Assembly: GCA_964036295.1 (NCBI GenBank)
Contig: OZ038466.1
Location: 9,326,001-9,390,000 of the forward strand
From: Plumapathes pennacea
Lineage: Eukaryota > Cnidaria > Anthozoa > Antipatharia > Myriopathidae
Length of the DNA stretch: 64,000 nucleotides
Reading direction: 5' to 3'
The notes beneath the pieces were generated by a model that saw only the letters and a program-made list of their open reading frames with translations, was not told the DNA's origin and made no database searches. Shown piece by piece: positions 33,487 to 46,600 of the stretch (position 1 is its first letter; the number at the start of each line of letters is the position of its first letter). The position numbers and the translations under genes were made by a program.

Positions 33487-34599
33487 TAAGACATTATAAT
33501 TACTTAACCAAGAAGCCAAATGTACCACTTGCTAACAAGCGCGTATATTGAAGTCGTTTAGCTGGTTCATAAACCGCAAATATTCACTGTGGGTGCATAG
33601 ATAATTCAGCTGCTACGGGTTGTTTGTATTGTTGGTGACTTGGGCAACCAAATGACACAGATGGCATCTTTTATAGTTTACTTTATGTCCAAGCGAGTTA
33701 ATCAGGTAAGCCCTTCTAAGAACAGGGTTTGTCGGAGTTTCGGCCGCTCGACATCACAACGTTTTGTCAAATCGTGCTTTGTTCACTACGAAAATGAAGT
33801 ACCGACTCTGTCTGTTCATTAAGAAAACCCGGATAGCCAATCATCACAGAGCAAGCGCGGTTTGTTTACACATTTAAGTGAACGCTTTTTTGCGACTTGA
33901 TCATTAAGAAAACACTAAAATGAGCAATTACCGTTGAGAACATCGGGACTCAACGAAACACGAACCGCCCTGATTGAGAGGGCACAACTCAGATGCGATG
34001 AAAACGGCGTGCAGGTCATAAATGTTCTGACTTGTGGCTGAACATGTGCATCGAGCCGACAGAAGTACAAAAGCTGGAAAAGCGGGTCACGCTCGTGTCA
34101 CTTGGCTAAAAATCGATTCTACTCGACTATCTCGAGTTCTTTGTGACCCCGCCGCACCTGGTACGATACTCGTCAGTCTGGGCCGGGTGCTTCCCGGGCG
34201 GCTGCCCGTCCGTTTTACGCCCGGTGGTCCACAAAAGGCCGCTCGAAAACGATGAGACCCAAAAAATATTTCTATTTATCGTCAAATGTACCACATTTCC
34301 GTCGTAGACCCAACATCTTCCTTTGCTAATTATCGAAACTCCGCACTTATCCACTATGTGTATATTATATAAATTTGAATCAATTTACACAGACCACAAG
34401 TCGTAACCCGAAAGTAGGATATTATCAGGCAAAACATTTGCTTCAGCGGGCAAAGCCTCACCTTTTTAGAACCAAGGACTTTGTCGCAAAGGTGGGATAG
34501 CAGGAAGGTCATATAAGCTGTTGTGATCGGTTAAAACCGAGCGTCACGCCAGGAAGGATTTGGGCAATATGCCCGCCAAGCCGTAACGAAATTTGCATT

Positions 34600-35960
34600 T
34601 TATTTGTCTCGTTTTCGTGCTTTGTTCAAACAGAGCATCAACCTGCCAAGGAGTGTATTCAACAAGTTCCGTTTCTTCAATGAAAATTTGGGAAGAAAGT
34701 ATGGCTTTGTTTCACGGCGCGCAAAGAATGGTGACACAAAGCTGCATGGACAAAGGTGGAAATACACACACATATAGTATGTAGATGTACTGTAGTAGTA
34801 TTCAAGTAAAAGTAGATAAAACCTTAATGCAAAGAACATCATTGTTCTTTGTTGGGAGTGACACTTTTCAGGATACAAACTCCGTGTCAAGGGTCGGATC
34901 GCTAATTGGGCATGTATCGTCTTTTCTGAACGACTTAGTTTTCAAAAACCGTAGAAACTCGCAGTTTTCTCCCTTAACTCTTTCACTCCTGAGTGATCAT
35001 GTTCAGTTTTCTCTTTTCAGTCTCTCATCAGAGATGTATTATACAGTATGGAGAACCTGGATTTCGATACTTGCTCACGTAAAAGCTGATTGAGATATCA
35101 ATTCTCATTTCACCACTCATACACTTTTTTGTTTTATAGTTGGGAGAATTTGCATTTTTCTGAGACTGGGAGTGAAAGGTTAAAATTATCGTCATTATGG
35201 GGAGTATGGTGGTCAGTAAAGGGTCTGTTTCTGTCTCTGTACTCTATTGAACTTCCCCAAAACGCTTCTTAATCTACAAGATCTACGATGTAGGTCCGAT
35301 TTCTTCTGTACCCTCTTCTTTTCCATATATTATGTTTATGTTTGGTTTACATGACGTCTGGTGCGTGAAACATCCTTAGGGCACACTTACGATACGAAAA
35401 ATAGTTGCAGAATCTTGAAACCTTGAGAGAATTGTCCTAAAAGGTTGTGTGCGACAAGAGGAGTAACAGTTTCGCCAGCAAAACGCTAGCTAAACAAAAT
35501 CTATATCCCTCCCCAGAATAAGCCAGGCTAGAACAAGCGGCCGGCGACTTTGTTGGTTTGCCGTAAATCCAGTGACAAACAGACATGAATAGGAGTGATG
35601 GCTGATGAAACACCCGACTCTCTTATAATAAGCTCACCTGTAAACAGTGTTGGACCTCCTCGGGATCATAATGCACTTCTTATACAGAAGTGAATTATGA
35701 GGAATAAGCTGCCACGACCCCTACTCATGGGCTGCACAAAAGCTCGAGTGGAGTCTCCCCACTGGTTCGGTACAATTGCATTATGAACAGTGTAGCGGTT
35801 CTCCACTTTGTACGCCAGGTTTGATCGTCCCACCAGCATATCTCAGCCTAAACCACTGACATCAAGCGTAAACGTGGCTTTATACTTACGTTCTGGCTGG
35901 AATGTGAACTGCCTGTTCTTTTTGCCCGGCCGGGATCTGGAAACGAGAAGCTTTGTACAT
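34600..35960 (-). CDS. Candidate two-exon small basic protein, divergent from ARCN1
   Basis: Possible exons 35890-35960 (ATG, 23 codons, then donor GTAAGTATA in phase 2) and 34600-34741 (acceptor CTTTGTCCATGCAG, 46 codons, stop TAA) join in frame to give 70 residues, beginning MYKASRFQIPAGQKEQ and ending LCLNKARKRDK. The product would be strongly basic with a hydrophobic stretch NLLNTLLGRLMLCL near its end. The start lies only 150 bases from the ARCN1 start on the other strand, so the two could share a bidirectional promoter. An AATAAA overlaps the stop codon. I recognise no family. A competing reading of the first exon (frame with HVLKRFVEEPLAVEDCG) has no ATG. Support is limited to matching phase and good splice sites; this could be chance or a non-coding divergent transcript. 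Confidence 0.35.
34974..35183. repeat. TTAA-family MITE
   Basis: It begins TTAACTCTTTCACTCCTGAG and ends CTGGGAGTGAAAGGTTAA, so TTAA flanks both ends. The interior matches the family (CATCAGAGATGTATTATACAG). It sits in the intron of the candidate small gene opposite ARCN1. Confidence 0.8.
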
Positions 35961-36109
35961 GCGCTCAGCTGATGTGGCCCACAATCCTCCACGGCCAGGG
36001 GTTCCTCTACGAATCTTTTGAGGACGTGGCGGCTAAGCAAGGCTAAAAACGGAAATATCTTGGCCTCTGAGAGGCTTTTTAAACGTGGATATAGATTTTA
36101 CAAGCCAAA

Positions 36110-39100
36110 ATGGTAAGCTTTAACTATGCGTTTTTGTCGTGAGCTATGATTTGTAGACGTTGGTCCAGGAGAGACGAGTCTGTTCCACGAGAATACAACA
36201 CATGATCGTGTTAATAACACTGCACATGTCACAGAACAGTGGTTGTCTTGGTCCGATTGCTGGCTGTTTTCACTAGATTTCTCTTAGTGCTTAGTAGAAG
36301 TATTCGATGAAGTATTTACGTGATTCTTTCAATACCAAAGCAAGCGTCGGAGGTAAAAAATTGACACCGAACACCTCTTAGTGACGAATCATCGATATCG
36401 CAAGAATGAAAATTTAATAATAATAAGAGCTTTTCATTGCATCACTATACAAGCTTCCACTTTCTCACATATTTGTGCCATATCCCAGGTTCTCCTTGCC
36501 GCAGCAATATGTACCAAAACAGGAAAAGGTAAGTTGCACCAAAACACAAGACGATTCAGTGATGAATTTATGTAAAAATGTACAGTGATATATCACACTC
36601 TGTCATTGTTATCGTTGGTGACCATGTCTCTATTATTCCTAGTAAGTTCTAGGAAAGGCACTAAATTGAGCATATGTTAAATTTTGAGCTTCATCCACCA
36701 AATTTTTGGTGTATGAAATGCACATGTGGAAGTACTGTATACTATAGATAAGGCCGATTTACATGGTGCAAGTTTGGCATAGGATTATCACATGCGACCT
36801 TCTTATGACATGGGACGCAAATTGCATCATGTAAATCAACTTTATGACATGTGATTCGTGTTGTAAGGAGGTCGCATGTGACAGTTGTAGGCCAAAATCA
36901 CACCATGAAAATTGACCCTTAGAGAGTTTATTTTATCGAATCTGTTGATTTTACTTCTTGTGCATGGATTAAGATGCAAATTCTCCCAAACGTTAGCATG
37001 GAAAATGTATGAATGATGTGGTAAGAACTGGCAGGACTGTATACAGTTTTGTATAAGCCACTTTCAGGTACTTTTTGCTGGCCTTATAAATGAGTGTTTG
37101 TCACATAGATCTCTCTGCTGAGGTTGGTTTTTTCTATGTAATTGCATTATGACTGAAGAAAAAAGTTCTTCATTTAGCACATAATTTATCTGTTACTGAC
37201 TGTCATCATTTCTTGACTGTTCTTTTTCTCTCATTGCAGCCATTGTCTCACGGCAATTTGTGGAAATGACAAGATCTAGAATTGAGGGTCTGCTAGCTGC
37301 CTTTCCAAAGTTGATGAGTACTGGCAAACAGCACACATTTGTGGAGACAGAAAGTGTCAGATATGTTTATCAACCGCTGGAGAAGCTTTACATGCTGCTT
37401 ATTACAACCAAAGCCAGCAACATTTTAGAAGACTTGGAAACCCTTAGATTGTTCTCACGTGTGGTAAGGTCTTGTTAATGGTTGTTTTCATTCACAGGCA
37501 GATGCTTGGTACAGTGCAGATGAATTTTCCATATATCAAGATACTTTTAACACTTGCACACAGTAAACAACCATTCAGTTAAAAAAAACATTAATTTTTA
37601 GCAAGCACAGTTTTCTACCTGAATTCAGCATTACAGTCTATTACAAATTGTTCAGTTAGTGTCAGGCGCAAACCTTTCAGCCCCAAGATTTATACCTAAT
37701 TCTCCACTCTGAACAAGCTGTATGAACAAAGTTAACAGAATTGTTAGTCTGATCACCTTGAATCCAAGAAAGAGAAAGCAGGGATCCATCGAAGTGCTAA
37801 CTGACTGGTTTGTGGTTTGTTCTGTCCTTTTCAGATTCCTGAATATTGCAGGGTCATGGAAGAATCAGAAGTTGCTGACAATGCCTTTTCTTTAATCTTT
37901 GCTTTTGATGAAATTGTTGCTCTTGGTTATCGGGAGAACGTCAATCTAGCACAAATTAGAACATTTACAGAGATGGACAGTCACGAGGAAAAGGTGTTCA
38001 TTGCAGTCAGAGAGGTACATTAAACGTTCCTTTGTTAGTCTTGTTTTGTATTACATGGCACGGAGAGTACACACGCTCTGATATCCACCACTCATGGTAC
38101 AGCTTGGCACATTCTCTTCTCAGTGAAATACAATGCGCCACATAATATGTCTTATTAACTTTGCTTGCTCAGCAGTGGAACCTCATTTTTTTCCCTTGCA
38201 TTATGGCTTGTGCTCTCCGAAAACCTTGTGCACAGCTTACTCTAGGGACCAGGCACTTTGATGATAATTCCATTCATTTTATGTGATTTAGAAACAGTAT
38301 TACAATTCTGTAGCTGAAGATTTGCAGATAAATTACCATATAACAACCATGCATGACTGTGAATTGTACTTTCAATAACCAGAGGGAGACGTTGAATTTA
38401 AGTAAACTTTGATTCCAAATGTCTTGAGTCTTACTGAATCTTCTTTCTTATAATCCAAATACACATAGTACCCTCCTATTCGTAAGGGGAGAACACCTCT
38501 GTAATTGTAGAACTGTACCTTTTTTGTGTCTAGACTCAAGAAAAAGAAGCTAAGGAGGAGATGAGGAAGAAAGCAAAGGAACTTCGAGCGGCAGCTGTGG
38601 CCAGAAGCAAGGGAGGCCGCTCTATTGGTGGTTTTGGTGGTGGTTTCGGTGGAGGATCTCGTGAATCTATGCCAATTGCAGACACTGCAGTGGTTGAACC
38701 TGTTCCATCTAAACCCTCATACACAAGGTTTGCAAATTTTTGTTGGAAAGCAATAATGCGTTAATGCAATGGTTTGTCTAAGCCTTTCTTTGGGCTTTTA
38801 GTGTTTTGTTCATCAAGAGATGTTTTTGTGATACAGCATAAACAGATAACTTTGTGTGAAACTCTACATGTGCATGTACAAAGTAGGCTGGGTCTGGGTC
38901 AAAAATGTTGAACTTTACATAAGTTGAACACTTGTGCTTGCTTTACTTGTGTGAACCAGCCTTGAGTACTCAAAGTACCACCAAGGTTCTTCCTTCTTTC
39001 TAGATACCCTCAGGAATAAGGCAGATCAGTGCATCTTATTGCTTGATCTGTAAAAGTATGAGGAAGAGAAATCAGTAGTCCATATTAAAAGTTCACTAAA

Positions 39101-42100
39101 GATACTTTTCAGTGCTCTGTCTTTTGTGGACTCCAACATTATTTTAGGCCAGAACTGACTCTCCAGTGTTGTAATCAGTATTGTATGTTTTATCATTTTA
39201 CAGTATAAATAATATCATTTTGGAATTGTTCCTTGTGTCTGTTTGTTTTGCTTTCTGACCACCCCCCCCCCCCCCCCCCCTCCCCCCACCTCCACCTCCT
39301 CAGCTCTACAGAGCTGCTAGCTAAGTTTCTGTTGTTTACCTATTAGACCATCAAGTAGTGGAAAAGCAATGAAATTAGGAAGCAAAGGAAAAGATGTGGA
39401 CTCTTTTGTGGACAAACTTCGATCAGAAGGAACAGGTCAGTTATCATCAAGTTGAATAGCACATCATTGGAAAATTATTTTGTTGACCATGCTTCAAAAT
39501 TATCTGGGCTTTTGTTTTGATGATGCATCAGTGGCATTTAGACCAACAGTATGTTTCTCACATTGGACACATGATGCCTCATTCATGATATGGGTATCAA
39601 TAACTCAGGTACCTGGAAGTGCTCTTTGGGGGAATGATCTTGTCTTTGCTTGACAAATCTGTTGGTACTGTGTCATATTTAACATGATGATATTTTGACT
39701 ATGTGTTGAAACTGGGAGTTTATTTTTTGTCTGTTTAGAGGTCATAAATGCAAAGGCAAAATTAACGTCTGCAGTCAAGACAACCACGGCCCCAAGTGTG
39801 CAGATGGGAAGTGTGCATGTGAAAGTCGATGAAAAGATCACCTTGACAGCCGGCCGAGATGGCGGTCTGCAGAACATGGAGGTCAGAGGAATTGTGTACC
39901 TCAGAATATCAGACAAGCAGTATGGCCAGATACGTCTTGCTGTACAGAATGATGACAACAAAGGGTTCCAACTCCAGGTATTCAGTTTGGCTTCTTCAGT
40001 TTAGGAGTGTTTTTCTCTGTTGAGCTCCCAGACTGAAATATTACAGATAGATAGGACTGGACTACACATTATCATTTGATTTGTTTATACCTACTCATCT
40101 GTGTAAAGTATTTCATAGTTCAGTACAGTTGACTGTTTTATTATATGGTGTACAGTAAACTCCCACAAAGACAGACACCTTCAGGATCAGCGCCGACTGT
40201 CCGTTATAGAGAGAGTTCAGTTAGAGTAAATGACTGAAGAGATGGCAGGAACCATTCCTGCCAGGTATCCCTGTTAAAGGGGTGTCCGTCAGAGGGAGTT
40301 GAATGTATACTCTACTTCAAATTTGAACACTTGAGGAAAGGTTTCAGAATTTTGCTAAACCGTATGTACAATATTTTTGTCTGGCAGACGCACCCTAATG
40401 TTGATAAGAAGTTGTTCTCCCAAGAATCACTTATTGGGCTCAAACAGTCGGGCAAGTCATTCCCTATGAACTCTGATATTGGTGTCCTTAAATGGCGGCT
40501 CCAGACACAAGATGAAGGCCTTGTACCTCTATCAAGTAAGTACTTGAATAAGCAAGTATATTAAATTTACAAGCATCATTGCATTGCATCATTTACATGT
40601 ACACTGAATTATTCTTTGTTTTATCTCCAAACGAGAATGATATTTATGATTTGTTACTTTACAATACAAATTATCTCAAGCATTCAAGAATAAAATGTAT
40701 GGGCGATGCAATGTAAATAATATTGGTAGTCCAATCAGTTTTCATCTGAGCTAACTGTGAAGTGGCAATGTCTCTGTACTGTATCATCCCTGCCAAGAGG
40801 CTGAAGGAGAAAATTGAAGTTGATCACTAAAAGGATTACAGTACCAATGCCTTGTTGAGCTGACTCATGATTTTTTGTTCTTCAGTTAACTGCTGGCCCT
40901 CAGAAAATGATGGACAGTGTGATGTAAACATTGAATATGAACTACTGCAAGAAGACTTGGAATTAAGTGATGTCACGATTGCAATCCCTGTGCCGTAAGT
41001 TAACACTGATGAGGATAATAGAGTCTACATGCCGAAGTCTACTGTAGTTTTATCACTGAGATTTGGAAGATTAAAATAAGCCATTTTTGGGGAACCACTG
41101 TCATACAAATTGTTTGAGTTGTATGAAAATCAACACGCAAGGCAGCGCTCGACATTAACGGTTGCCTGCTTGCCCGGGGCAACCAAAACTTTTGGTCAGG
41201 CAGGTAAATTCTGGGCCGGGCAACTAGAAATTATGAAACTTTCTATTGCTTGAAGTCAATCTACAGTCTGAAGGACAACCAACCTAAAACCTTAATGTCG
41301 AGCACTGCAAGAAAAAGGCAGTTTCATAAGAAAGGCTTTGCACTGGGTGGAAATGGCCCACTGTTTCACTTTATCAGATTTCACTTTTGCGAGATACTAC
41401 GTACTATGTTTTCCAGTTTTACTGGCAAGATATTGAAGAGAAACTTGCAGTTTATTATCCCCAGGAGAAAAAGCATTGGAACTCAAAGTTGTGTGTTTCT
41501 GTGTTTTTACTGCAGTCATGGTGTTGGAGCTCCTGTTGTAGGAGAAATCGATGGTGAATACCACTATGACCACAAGCGCTCCCTTCTTGAGTGGCAGCTG
41601 CCTGTCATTGATGGCTCTAACAAGTCTGGCATCCTAGAATTCAGTATTGCTGGGCACCCCAGTGACTTCTTCCCAGTGGCTGTTACATTTACTTCCTCCA
41701 AGTCCTACTGTGATTTAAAGGTAAGCTTGAGTGGGCTTGACATAGGTTTAGTATTTTTCAGAAAACAATGTTAGTGGTGGTGGTGGAGAGAGGAGGGGGG
41801 GGGGGGGGGGGGGGGGGTGGTGTGAGATGCAGAGAGGTGGGCAAGTGCTTTTGCTAATGAAATGTAACAGTGTTCTAGCTAGGCCCAATTGAAAGGATAC
41901 AGTACGCTCTCATTTCTCCTAATGCCCTCAAGTTTCTTAGTGTTGTCCATTCATTTCTGAAGTGACCTTGGTGAAGAACACTTTTTAAAAGTTCAGCAAT
42001 GTATCCAAAGTGTGTTCTAGGAATTTTGTGCAAATTTGTCTCTCTTTTTTGTGGGCTAGCTAGAACAATGTGTCTTACTTTGTACAAAGCCCTAGCAAAA

Positions 42101-42538
42101 CAAATGCACATCAATGCAAGTTCAACTTGACAGTAAACTTTTTTATGGTTCTGAGTTAGAATACAAGTTAGTCTTGCTTGAGCTGGAACTTCACGAGTAG
42201 GCTTTTACTGTTGATTTTTTGAGTTTAGAACTGTCTTTGCTAAAAAGCTTGTGTCAACTTGCATGAGAATTTGAACATGTTCAAATTCAATGCAAGTCCA
42301 TTTAAATGGTTGCCAAGTGAAACTTAAGTCCACACAAGTTTGAAAACTTGCATTGACTTGCGTCGACTTCCAACTTGTTTGGTCTTTTCCTACTAAGATT
42401 ATGGTCAGCATTCCAAGATCATTCTTTCTATTTCTCCTCTTTTCATAGATCTCGGACATTTTCATGGTAGAGAATGAAAAACCGGTGAAGTACTCCCAAG
42501 AAGTCTGTCTTAGTGTGGACAAATATGAGATTGTATAG
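36110..42538 (+). CDS. ARCN1: Coatomer subunit delta (delta-COP, archain)
   Basis: Eleven exons: 36110-36112, 36489-36528, 37240-37463, 37835-38014, 38534-38727, 39347-39435, 39739-39977, 40388-40535, 40886-40994, 41516-41720 and 42449-42538, giving 506 residues (human about 511). The protein is a subunit of the COPI coat that carries Golgi-to-ER and intra-Golgi retrograde cargo from the cytosolic face. The N-terminal longin-like domain (about 1-135) contains [20 protein letters not shown] and [20 protein letters not shown]; a charged helix and a glycine-rich linker ([10 protein letters not shown]) follow; the mu-homology domain begins near residue 270 ([20 protein letters not shown]) and ends in SVDKYEIV. 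Exon 1 carries only the start codon, and the next exon opens with [13 protein letters not shown], as in animal delta-COP. Candidate polyadenylation signals AATAAA lie at 42896 and 42935. No frameshifts or missing motifs. Confidence 0.97.
39262..39280. repeat. C19 homopolymer in ARCN1 intron 5
   Basis: An uninterrupted run of 19 C lies 67 bases before the acceptor of the exon at 39347. C-rich DNA continues beyond it (TCCCCCCACCTCCACCTCC). Confidence 0.9.
41143..41307. repeat. hAT-like MITE in ARCN1 intron 9
   Basis: The ends CAGCGCTCGACATTAA and TTAATGTCGAGCACTG are inverted copies with one mismatch. The interior shares the GGCAACCAAAACTTTTGG(T) block with 49496-49661 in reversed orientation. 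Confidence 0.75.
41795..41817. repeat. G23 homopolymer in ARCN1 intron 10
   Basis: An uninterrupted run of 23 G is preceded by GGTGGTGGTGGAGAGAGGA. It lies 75 bases downstream of the donor of the exon ending at 41720. Confidence 0.9.
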
Positions 42539-43684
42539 AACGAAAAAAAGAAAAACATTTCTCAAGGAAAGGATCCCAAGAGTAACTTGAGATGCCAAAA
42601 TACTTACCTTCTGGTATAAATGTATGAATTGGAAAAAAAAGGGATGCATGTGAAAGCACAAAAAACAAAACTGGGTTTTTACTGGCAAGTTGCTTCCTGT
42701 CCCAAGTTATATACCTATTGATAGTTCTTTCATAAAAATGTACATTCTATTGTATTGTCCTTTTCCATGATACATATCACCCTAGTTTGTCAGTAGAGGA
42801 GGGGATGCTGATAAAGCAAAGCACGAAGGAATGTAGAGTAGAGAAATGCTGGTTTGACTTGATTACCAAATCAGTGAGGATTACTGCTGTCCAAAAATAA
42901 ATGTGGTCTAGTTGTGTGGGTCTTTCTTTAGAGAAATAAACTTTATGGTGGTATGAACTCCCAAAATATAATATTACAACCACTCATTCCAAGAAAGATT
43001 ACTTGTGTCATTTCTCTGTCTTCATTACACTTTCATTTCTGTATTCTGGCTGAGTTATGCCACAACACAGAGGAGAAAATCTACCTCAACACCTTTCAAT
43101 GGTTCTACACATGTGGCCAAGTGGTTGCCATATGTTTGTTCTATTTTTGCTGTCACCAGGGATTCAACAGTACAAAGATAAATAAAGTAAGCATGAATAT
43201 GTCTGGTTGTCTCCGTGTGCTTTGTTGTCGTGGGTATGTGTCTCAACAAGAGTCGATATGTATACCCCTGGTACCCCCAAGAGTGTTCAACTTCAATCTT
43301 CTCCCTTAGTTTCTCACCAGAGTTAGTTATCAGTAAGGAGAACTTGGCTTTTGATAGCAATGCTTAGATGAAAGCTGAAAACAATCAGTCTCATTACATG
43401 ATTCGTACATTTTCTAGTTGGGAGAATCTGCATTTTGAGCTTGGGAGTGAAATGGTTAATTCACCACACTAATAAATGATCCAAGAATGAGACACAACAA
43501 CAGGCCAGGTTCTGTTTTCAAGCGTTCAAGCTAGCTACCAACCTAATAAAAGCTTGCCGCCATCTTAAAGAAAACGTGGGGAGTGATACATAAGAGTATG
43601 AAGAATGAGTGTATTGCGCGCGAAGTAGACTGGTTTCCACCGTCTTCTGCGCAACCGCAGTTGTTTACAGAGGACAAATCCAAG
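42539..43684. other. ARCN1 3' UTR and NDUFS2 upstream region
   Basis: Two AATAAA signals (42896-42901 and 42935-42940) probably end ARCN1 transcripts. A TTAA-family MITE occupies about 43268-43458. The 100 bases before the NDUFS2 start contain GCCGCCATCTT at 43557-43567 and its complement-like AAGATGGCGGC at the start codon; a YY1-type site is possible but unproven. Confidence 0.5.
43268..43458. repeat. TTAA-family MITE
   Basis: It contains CCAAGAGTGTTCAACTTCAA at the left and ends GCTTGGGAGTGAAATGGTTAA. The left TTAA is lost. It lies about 230 bases upstream of NDUFS2. Confidence 0.7.
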
Positions 43685-46600
43685 ATGGCGGCTTGCGTAG
43701 CACGACCCTTTGGGCGCCTTTTTGTACGCCGGGGGCCTCTCACACGGCTTCCTGTGGTCTCATCTGTCCGGTAAGGGATAGAAAAACGTGTATCGGTTCA
43801 TTTAGGGCTAATTTCGTTGCCGATCTGTGTTTATTTCTTGCATTGATGAATGATCTTTGAACCGTTACGTTACTTATATAATAGTTGGTTTTATCGTGAT
43901 CACTTGTATTTTTCACTGAGAGTTTGGCCGTGGAACTGAACTAGGTTTATATTATGCGAAAGATGGCGCGATAATCTTCTAAAAGTCTGTCCCTGGTTTC
44001 CTGATTTGGTGAAACGTTGTACAAAGTATTATTTTGTAGGCGGTACGTTTTGTGCAATGTTTACAAGTGGCGGCATCAAATAGTTTTATTTGCGGCGTCA
44101 AAAATTCTAGTATCCGATACTCCAATCGCATAAAAACGAACAGATCATTAATTGCTTTAACACGGTTTCTTGTCTGTTAATGTTCATATCTCTTTCATGC
44201 CACATACTTACAGACTTGGAATACCAATCAATTAATCAATCGATAAGTCCCTGACCGATTTTATTCAGTTAATTGTATCGTTTATTTAAAGTCGAAGCAT
44301 TAGGGAGTGGTTGCCCATTCTCCCGAGCCAGAGGCTCATGTTTCAAATGTCCGTCAGTGAATAATCAGTCCAATAGTCGCAAAGAAACTGTTTCAGGACT
44401 CATTAAATAATGTACTACAGATTGTTATATAAAATCTGTGCCTCTCTCTTATTCCATTCTGATCTTCCCCATCATAGTTACCTTCGACGACTGCCAGAGA
44501 GTGAGGTTGATAAAGAGATACAACCAATGAAACTGCCTGGTAAACTTGCTGAAATGACTGGGACTGTCTTGTATCCAGATGAAAACTCATCCAGATGGGA
44601 TGTTGATGGTGAGTGTGCAGTACACTGTCACCCTCAGGAAATAAACTTTCCTTGAATTTCATGCACACACTAGTTGAGGCAGAGGAACTCATGCACAACA
44701 ACACAACATGGTTATTATTTTGTAATATTTTTTCGCCAAAAAATAAAAGATTTGCTCAGGCATGTTTCTTTTCTTTCCCACATTTGTAGAACCCATACGT
44801 GAGAAACTTGTGACAAACCTAACACTGAACCTTGGTCCTCAACACCCAGCAGCTCATGGTGTGTTGAGGCTGGTTTTGGAACTTGATGGTGAGGTAGGTG
44901 AACAAGGGGATAATGTGAAGCTTTACATGAAGATACTGCTAATTTAGCCTGCGAAACAGGCCCTTGTGTGTGTGTTTGCAGGCAAGTGTGTTCATCCCTG
45001 TATCGATCAGTTGGCTGCACTCAGTTCTATGCACAGCCAACTGAGTGCAGCCAGCTGATTCACACGGGGATGAACACGCTTGCCAAATACAGGCTACTGC
45101 TAATATTATTCACAGATTATTTTCTGATTTTGTTAGCTGTGGCATGTACATTATCATTGTTAGTTACTGTAGTACTCTGTGTTAATTCTTTTTTTTTTTT
45201 TGCAGGTCGTTGCTCGTGCAGATCCTCACATTGGGTTACTACACCGTGGTACGGAGAAACTCATCGAGTACAAGACATACTTACAGGTAAACTTGTACAG
45301 GTAGAACCGGTAAATCCAGATGTATATCTTGTTCATCTTGTAATAGTGTCATAGAATGATGTACTTTAAATTATTATGCTCTGATAGCTTTTCTCTAAAA
45401 TCAGGCTCTCCCCTACTTTGACCGACTGGATTATGTCTCAATGATGACAAATGAACAGTGTTATGCCTTGGCTGTAGAAAGACTGCTCAACGTCGATGTT
45501 CCAGAAAGAGCAAAGTGGATCAGAGGTAAGATACACATGTGACAGTGAACTGTACTGTATATTTAGAGTGGGACTAATAGTCTCTAGCCTGAAATGTCAG
45601 TCATCTCCTCGGCTTGGGTTGAGGGCCAAGGAGACGACTGACATTTCAGGCTACCACTTCTCCATTAATCAATCAAATTGGTTCAAACATTAATTTTCAT
45701 GACTTTTCTTAGTGTGTTTTAAGGTGTTTTCAAACTTTCATGTAAAATCAGTCAGTCAGTCAGTCAGTCAGTCAGTCAGTCAATCAATCAATCATTGATA
45801 AAGTAATCAATCAAATAATTATAATTTTACCCAAGTTACAAAAAGCTACATTATTGCAAGGTATATTTCTTGTGTTCTATTTTTTGTATCGAGCAGTGAT
45901 GTTCGCAGAAATCACTAGGATTCTGAACCACATCATGGGAGTGTCCACCCATGCCCTGGATGTTGGAGCCATGACACCGTTCTTCTGGATGTTTGAAGAG
46001 CGAGAAAAGGTGAGGCAGACACCAGGTCATAGATGAAGACTTTGTGGAACACATGACCATACTATCATGTATTATCTTTATGATTGAGGTGATATTGTGG
46101 CATATTTTGTTTATAGTTGATGGAGTTTTATGAGCGTGTATCTGGAGCTCGTATGCATGCAGCTTATGTTCGACCAGGAGGTGTGTCTCAGGTAAGAAGA
46201 GCAGTCCTTGAAATAAGTGGTCGTTGGTTGTCTGACATTAACAATATTTCTGTCAGATGACTGTAATCAATACCTGGTAGTCTTGCTGTCCTGGACAAAA
46301 TCATCGGCAAAAGCAGGCAAAATTCCACCATAAATTTTAGTGTACAACATGGAAAACATCTTTTTAGTTGAATGTTCATATTTGCATGTTTGTTTGTTTT
46401 CCTCTGAAAAAAAAAAAATAGAAAAAAAGCAACTTACAATAACTTTCAAAAATTCACACCAGGCAAACAAACAGGACAACCAGAAATTTACCAGCCAGGG
46501 CAGCCAATTTATTTTTCTTTCCTGATGAGTTCCTGAATCAGTCCCCAATTCACATTACAAATTCTCCCAACCATTTATAATGGGAATACAATAATATTAT

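Larger units (their letters stand above)
25929..34599. other. Repeat-rich spacer between gene B and the ARCN1 region
   Basis: No gene can be supported. An 80-codon open stretch at about 26950-27189 and others around 28060-28341 lack recognisable motifs. Contents: a palindromic element at 28671-28914, TTTAAACGCG arrays at 29171-29288 and 32376-32533, simple T/G, A and G tracts (29440-29510, 29739-29755, 31188-31206, about 31350), a foldback at 31912-32378, and two TTAA-family MITEs (32716-32926 and 33275-33486). Small regulatory elements of gene B may lie near 25.9-26.2 kb. Confidence 0.5.

Noticed and set aside
35843-36040. Minus-strand frame LSRHVLKRFVEEPLAVEDCG upstream of ARCN1
   Set aside because: It lacks an ATG after the preceding in-frame stop. 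The overlapping frame that does start with ATG and joins a second exon in phase is the better candidate.
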